This document shows positions 6,040 to 9,033 of a stretch of 9,033 bases of DNA, piece by piece (position 1 is the first letter of the stretch; each line of letters opens with the position of its first letter). Source of the stretch: Actinomycetospora sp. (GTDB lineage Bacteria > Actinomycetota > Actinomycetes > Mycobacteriales > Pseudonocardiaceae). A program made the position numbers and the translations under genes. The notes beneath the pieces were generated by a model. The model ran no database searches. It saw only the letters and a program-made list of their open reading frames with translations, and was not told the DNA's origin. The stretch is from positions 1 to 9,033 of the forward strand of contig JAICLN010000162.1 in assembly GCA_025925615.1 (NCBI GenBank), given 5' to 3'.

Positions 6040-6654
6040 GTGACGACGGCCGGGACACGCGCGGGCTCCTTCATCCCAGGTGGCCGGGTCCGCCGCGGTG
6101 CGGCGCGGCGGGACGAGCTGTTCGACGCGCTGGTCGAACTGCTGCTCGCCGAGGGCTTCAGCGGGTTCACCCTCGACGACGTCGCCGCCCGGCTGCGGTG
6201 CTCCAAGCGCACCCTCTACGGGCTCGCGGGCTCCAAGGAGCAGCTGGTGACGGCGGCCGTGGTCCGGTTCTTCCGGTCGGCGACGGGTCACGTGGAGGCG
6301 GGCGTCGCGACGGAGAGCGACCCCGCCGACCGGCTCGCGGCCTACCTGCGGGCGGTGGCGGCCCAGCTCGAGCCCGCGTCCGCCCGGTTCTTCGAGGACC
6401 TCGCGTCGTTCCCGCCGGCCGCCGAGATCTACGAGCGCAACACCCGCGCGGCGGCCGGGCGGGTGCGGGAGATCATCGCGGAGGGGGTCGAGTCCGGGGC
6501 GTTCCGCGACGTGCACGTCGGGCTCGCCGCCGAGGTGATCGCCTCGACGATGGAGGCGATCCAGCAGCGGCGGATCGCGGCGACGACGGGGCTCGCGGAC
6601 GCCGAGGCCTACGAGCAGCTCGCGACGCTGCTGGTGCGCGGGTTGCGCTCGTAG
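6040..6654 (+). CDS. TetR/AcrR family transcriptional regulator
   Basis: 204 residues from the GTG at 6040. The DNA-binding domain is at about 20-70: RRDELFDALVELLLAEGF, then FTLDDVAARLRCSKRTLYGL (43-62), the helix-turn-helix, then GSKEQLV. The C-terminal helices (about 75-200) bind an unidentified ligand and form the dimer. It diverges from an acyl-CoA dehydrogenase and an inverted repeat lies between them, so the ligand may be an acyl-CoA or a related lipid; this is inference. An ATG at 6007 would give 215 residues, but it overlaps the operator arm and has no ribosome-binding site; the -10 placement favours 6040. The stop TAG (6652-6654) lies in the first degenerate copy of the downstream 17-bp repeat. 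Confidence 0.88.
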   Translation: MTTAGTRAGSFIPGGRVRRGAARRDELFDALVELLLAEGFSGFTLDDVAARLRCSKRTLYGLAGSKEQLVTAAVVRFFRSATGHVEAGVATESDPADRLAAYLRAVAAQLEPASARFFEDLASFPPAAEIYERNTRAAAGRVREIIAEGVESGAFRDVHVGLAAEVIASTMEAIQQRRIAATTGLADAEAYEQLATLLVRGLRS

Positions 6655-6742
6655 GGGCCCTGCGCTCGTCGGCGGTCCGCGCTCGTCGGTGGTCCGCGCT
6701 CGTCGGTGGTCCGCGCTCGTCGGTGGTCCGCGCTCGTCGGTG
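6641..6742. repeat. 17-bp tandem repeat, six copies, between convergent genes
   Basis: Four identical copies of GTCCGCGCTCGTCGGTG lie at 6675-6691, 6692-6708, 6709-6725 and 6726-6742. Two diverged copies precede them at 6658-6674 (four differences) and 6641-6657 (five differences). The first diverged copy is the last codons of the TetR gene, with its TAG stop. The array stops two bases before the methyltransferase stop codon. The shared core GCGCTCGT and the gradient of similarity suggest the array grew from the TetR gene end by slippage. Confidence 0.9.
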
Positions 6743-6744
6743 AT

Positions 6745-7308
6745 TCAGCTCTTCCGTGCGGTGAACCGGAGGCGCCCGTCGGGCATGAGGCCGACGTCGG
6801 GGTCGTCGTCGAAGCCGGCAGCCGTCAACCGGGCGGGCAGTGTTCCCGGGTCGACGACGACCATCGTGTCGCCGATGTGCAGCACCCGGAACCGCAGGCT
6901 GAGCTGGGAGTCCACCCCGCGGAACACCCCGCCGGGGCGCAGCACCCGGCAGGCCTGCGCGAAGAGCGCGTCCTGCAGCGCCCGCGACGGGACGTGGTGG
7001 AGCATCGTGAAGCAGACGACCGCGGAGAAGCGCCCGTCGGAGAAGGGCAGTGCGGTGCCGTCGCCGTGCACGATCGTCGCCCGGCCCCGGTACTCGCCCT
7101 CGAGCCGCGCCGCCGAGGCCTCGTCGACCTCCACGGCCGTCAGGCGGGGCACCCGCCCGACCAGCACCGCCGTCGTCGCGCCATAGCCCGGACCGATCTC
7201 CAGGACGTCGTCGCCGAGGTCGACCGCGGCGAGGTCGTCGGGCATCCGGCCCGCGACCTTCGCGGCCCAGTCGGCGGAACTGCAGAGGCGGCGGTGCATC
7301 AGGTTCAT
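6745..7308 (-). CDS. Class I SAM-dependent methyltransferase
   Basis: 187 residues from the ATG at 7308. Motif I is VLEIGPGYGATT (35-46), the glycine loop that binds S-adenosylmethionine. TAVEVD after the second strand holds the ribose-binding acidic position. GDGTALPFSDGRFSAVVCFTMLHHV covers motifs II and III, and RVLRPGGVFRGVD is the following strand. The acceptor substrate cannot be told; Methyltransferase_11-like enzymes act on small molecules, lipids or quinones. The start is uncertain: GTG at 7368 would add 20 weakly structured residues, and neither start has a clear ribosome-binding site. I prefer 7308 because MNLMHRRLCSS looks like the usual N-terminus and a hairpin ends just beyond 7368. 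It is convergent with the TetR gene and lies downstream of tRNA-Ser on the same strand. Confidence 0.85.
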   Translation of the reverse strand: MNLMHRRLCSSADWAAKVAGRMPDDLAAVDLGDDVLEIGPGYGATTAVLVGRVPRLTAVEVDEASAARLEGEYRGRATIVHGDGTALPFSDGRFSAVVCFTMLHHVPSRALQDALFAQACRVLRPGGVFRGVDSQLSLRFRVLHIGDTMVVVDPGTLPARLTAAGFDDDPDVGLMPDGRLRFTARKS

Positions 7309-7369
7309 GGGCACGGTCGACGACGATGCCGCGTCGCCGGCGTCGAGGGAACGCACGGCCCGGAACACG

Positions 7370-7402
7370 GACGCCGGGCCCGCGCGTGGCGGACCCGGCG
7401 TC
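7370..7402 (-). terminator. Probable terminator of tRNA-Ser
   Basis: GACGCCGGG (7370-7378) and CCCGGCGTC (7394-7402) form a perfect 9-bp stem. CCGC and GCGG inside it can extend the pairing. It begins about ten bases past the tRNA 3' end in the direction of transcription. No strong T-run follows (GTGTTCC), which is common in actinobacteria. Confidence 0.5.
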
Positions 7403-7411
7403 GTGATCGGA

Positions 7412-7499
7412 TGGCGGAGGATACGGGATTCGAACCCGTGAGGGTGTTACCCCAACACGATTTCCAATCGTGCGCCTTAGGCCGCTCGGCCAATCCTCC
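7412..7499 (-). tRNA. tRNA-Ser (anticodon GGA), CCA encoded
   Basis: 88 bases on the minus strand. The acceptor arms GGAGGAT (7493-7499) and ATCCTCC (7416-7422) pair perfectly, followed by discriminator G and an encoded CCA (7412-7414). The D arm reads TTGGCCGAGCGGCCTAAGG. The anticodon stem CACGA/TCGTG encloses the loop TTGGAAA, with anticodon GGA at 7463-7465, reading UCC. A long variable arm of class II type follows, then the T arm ACGGG-TTCGAAT-CCCGT. No introns or mismatches. It reads a codon heavily used in GC-rich genomes. Confidence 0.97.
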
Positions 7500-7506
7500 G
7501 CCGATG

Positions 7507-7512
7507 AGGGTA
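7507..7512 (-). promoter_or_regulatory. Possible -10 element of tRNA-Ser
   Basis: On the minus strand TGTACCCT gives TACCCT (complement of 7507-7512), a TAnnnT-type -10 with a TG extension, placed about seven bases before the tRNA 5' end. No clear -35 hexamer is seen. Confidence 0.35.
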
Positions 7513-7598
7513 CAGGCCCGCCTCTCGCCACCGGCGAGGCGGAGGGGCCGGCGGCACCGGCCGACCCCCACCCCGCCGAGCGGCGCCCGGCGGAGCGG

Positions 7599-7604
7599 TA
7601 GAGT
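7599..7604 (+). promoter_or_regulatory. Possible -10 element of the SRP RNA gene
   Basis: TAGAGT fits TAnnnT and ends seven bases before the GG at 7612, where the folded SRP RNA would begin. No good -35 was found. Confidence 0.4.
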
Positions 7605-7611
7605 CGACCCC

Positions 7612-7698
7612 GGACCCCGCGCGGCGTCCATCCTGTGAACTCCCCCAGGGCCGGAAGGCAGCAAGGGTCAGCGGGCTCTGGCGGGTGCGCGGGGTCCC
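7612..7698 (+). ncRNA. ffs: Signal recognition particle RNA, small bacterial (4.5S) type
   Basis: This RNA pairs with the Ffh protein to deliver membrane and secreted proteins to the translocon. The conserved apical part is plain: CCAGGGCC-GGAA-GGCAGCAAG, with the GGAA tetraloop at 7653-7656 and the internal-loop bases that bind the Ffh M domain, followed by GGTCAGCGGG. The ends GGACCCCGCGC (7612-7622) and GCGCGGGGTCC (7687-7697) pair over 11 bp. There is no Alu domain, so it is the short form. A CCCCTTT stretch after the last stem may help termination. ffs just upstream of dnaX is a familiar order in actinobacteria. Confidence 0.95.
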
Positions 7699-7815
7699 CT
7701 TTCGTGTTCCGTGCCGGACCTCCGGAGCCGGGCCCACGTCGTCGGACCCCCCGCGTAACCTCGGCGCCGTGGCGGGGACAGCGAACCGAATCGTGAACCC
7801 TTCGGGGCTGGGCCG

Positions 7816-9033
7816 ATGAGTCTGGCGCTCTATCGCCGGTACCGGCCGAGCACGTTCGCCGAGGTCGTCGGGCAGGAGCACGTCACCGAGCCGCTGCGCA
7901 CGGCACTGTCGGCGGGCCGGATCAACCACGCCTACCTGTTCTCCGGTCCGCGCGGCTGCGGCAAGACCTCCAGCGCCCGGATCATGGCGCGCTCGCTGAA
8001 CTGCGAGCAGGGCCCGACGCCCGACCCGTGCGGCGTCTGCGAGTCGTGCATCGCCCTCGCCCCGAACGGACCGGGGTCGCTCGACGTCACCGAGATGGAC
8101 GCCGCGAGCCACAACGGCGTGGACGACGCGCGCGAGCTGCGCGACCGCGCGCACTTCGCGCCGGTGAGCTCGCGGTACCGCGTCTTCATCATCGACGAGG
8201 CGCACATGGTGACCACGGCGGCGTTCAACGCGCTGCTGAAGGTCGTCGAGGAGCCGCCGGAGCACCTCATCTTCGTCTTCGCGACGACGGAGCCGGACAA
8301 GGTCCTGCCGACCATCCGGTCCCGCACGCACCACTACCCGTTCCGGCTGCTGCCGCCGAGCACGCTGCGCGGCCTGCTCGAGCGGATCTGCGGCGAGGAG
8401 GAGGTGGCGGTCGAGCCGGCGGTCTACCCGCTCGTGGTCCGGGCCGGCGGCGGCTCGGCGCGTGACTCGCTCTCGGTGCTCGACCAGCTGCTCGCGGGCG
8501 CCGACTCCCACGGCGTCACCTACGCGCGCGCGGTCGGGCTGCTGGGGGTCACCGACGTCGCGATCCTCGACGACGTCGTCGACGCCCTCGGCGCGCACGA
8601 CGGGTCCGCGGTCTTCGGCGCGGTGGACCGGCTCGTCGAGGCGGGGCACGACCCGCGGCGGTTCGCGGCCGACCTGCTCCAGCGCCTGCGGGACCTGATC
8701 CTCGTGCACGCGGTGCCCGACGCGGGGGAGAAGGGCCTGGTCGACGTGCCCGCCGACGAGCTCGAGCGGATGGTCGGCCAGGCGCAGCGCCTCGGTCCGG
8801 CGGCCCTGGCCCGGCACGCCGAGCTGGTGCACACCGCGCTGACCGAGATGCGCGGGGCGACCGCGCCGCGGCTGCTGCTCGAGCTGGTGTGCGCGCGGAT
8901 GCTGCTGCCCGCGGCGTCGTCGGAGGACGCTGCGCTGGTGCAGCGCCTCGAGGGCGTCGAGCGGCGCCTGCAGGCCGGGGCCACGGCCGGGGCGGGTGGT
9001 CCGCTCGCCGCCGGTGCCGGTCCGGCCGTCCCG
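7816..9033 (+). CDS. dnaX: DNA polymerase III gamma/tau subunit (3' partial)
   Basis: The clamp-loader ATPase of the replisome. 406 codons are present, with no stop before the window ends. The start is ATG at 7816 (MSLALYRRYRPSTF), the conserved N-terminus; the upstream GGGGCTGGG is only a weak ribosome-binding site. Walker A is GPRGCGKT (44-51). The zinc site uses Cys63, Cys72, Cys75 and Cys78. Walker B is FIIDEAH with Asp127 and Glu128. Sensor 1 is in FATTEPDK (about 155-162) and sensor 2 in GGGSARD (211-217, Arg216). The collar domain III begins at about 240. From about residue 385 the protein becomes Ala/Gly/Pro-rich, the usual gamma/tau linker. The tau-specific domains and any frameshift signal lie outside the window. 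It follows the SRP RNA gene by 117 bases. Confidence 0.97.
   Translation, partial: MSLALYRRYRPSTFAEVVGQEHVTEPLRTALSAGRINHAYLFSGPRGCGKTSSARIMARSLNCEQGPTPDPCGVCESCIALAPNGPGSLDVTEMDAASHNGVDDARELRDRAHFAPVSSRYRVFIIDEAHMVTTAAFNALLKVVEEPPEHLIFVFATTEPDKVLPTIRSRTHHYPFRLLPPSTLRGLLERICGEEEVAVEPAVYPLVVRAGGGSARDSLSVLDQLLAGADSHGVTYARAVGLLGVTDVAILDDVVDALGAHDGSAVFGAVDRLVEAGHDPRRFAADLLQRLRDLILVHAVPDAGEKGLVDVPADELERMVGQAQRLGPAALARHAELVHTALTEMRGATAPRLLLELVCARMLLPAASSEDAALVQRLEGVERRLQAGATAGAGGPLAAGAGPAVP

Noticed and set aside
6641..6742. CRISPR array
   Set aside because: The 17-bp units are directly adjacent with no spacers, and no cas genes are present.
7412..7499. tRNA-Ser as an integration site of a mobile element
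   Set aside because: No integrase, no second copy of the tRNA 3' end and no foreign-looking composition in the flanks.
7518..7542. Bulged hairpin between tRNA-Ser and the SRP RNA gene
   Set aside because: CCGCCT/AGGCGG and CGCC/GGCG can pair, but stems of this quality are expected by chance in such GC-rich DNA and no role is evident.
7700..7815. Specific promoter for dnaX
   Set aside because: TAACCT at 7756-7761 could be a -10, but no -35 at a suitable distance was found; too weak to list.
7477..8832. Long minus-strand open frame across tRNA-Ser, the SRP RNA and dnaX
   Set aside because: It is antisense to dnaX and to two RNA genes, has the low-complexity Arg/His/Val/Asp composition of shadow frames in GC-rich DNA and matches no family I know.

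Overview
The window is about 73-75% G+C, with strong G/C preference at third codon positions, GTG starts and a leaderless-looking promoter. Together with its SRP RNA-dnaX order and its LmeA, chaplin-like and actinobacterial LytS-type proteins, this points to a high-GC actinomycete chromosome. Pseudonocardia or a relative is my guess from protein style, not something the sequence proves.

Left part (1-2885). The window opens inside a plus-strand gene that joins the C-terminal half of an ATP-dependent (LigD-type) DNA ligase to a LytS-type histidine kinase in one reading frame. This is the most unusual object here. The ligase part has lost the residues expected in nucleotidyltransferase motifs IV, V and VI, while the kinase keeps its phosphoacceptor His, N box and G1 box. 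It looks like a dead ligase reused as a kinase input domain. Convergent to it is a 92-residue secreted, chaplin-like protein on the minus strand. Then comes a plus-strand RNase H-fold (DUF429-like) protein. A 14-bp inverted repeat that includes both stop codons separates that gene from the next, convergent one.

Middle part (2911-6654). Three minus-strand genes form a probable operon: acyl-CoA dehydrogenase, LmeA-like (DUF2993) envelope lipid-binding protein, and Gfo/Idh/MocA oxidoreductase. A TetR regulator diverges from the dehydrogenase across an 82-bp gap. The gap holds a perfect 11-bp inverted repeat plus a third half-site, so the TetR protein probably controls both directions. A hairpin in the operon overlaps the lmeA ribosome-binding site.

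Right part (6641-9033). A 17-bp tandem repeat fills the junction between the TetR gene and a convergent SAM methyltransferase. Next are tRNA-Ser(GGA) on the minus strand with encoded CCA, the small bacterial SRP RNA on the plus strand, and dnaX (DNA polymerase III gamma/tau), which runs off the right edge. This part is ordinary core genome. No mobile element, integrase or CRISPR array was seen.
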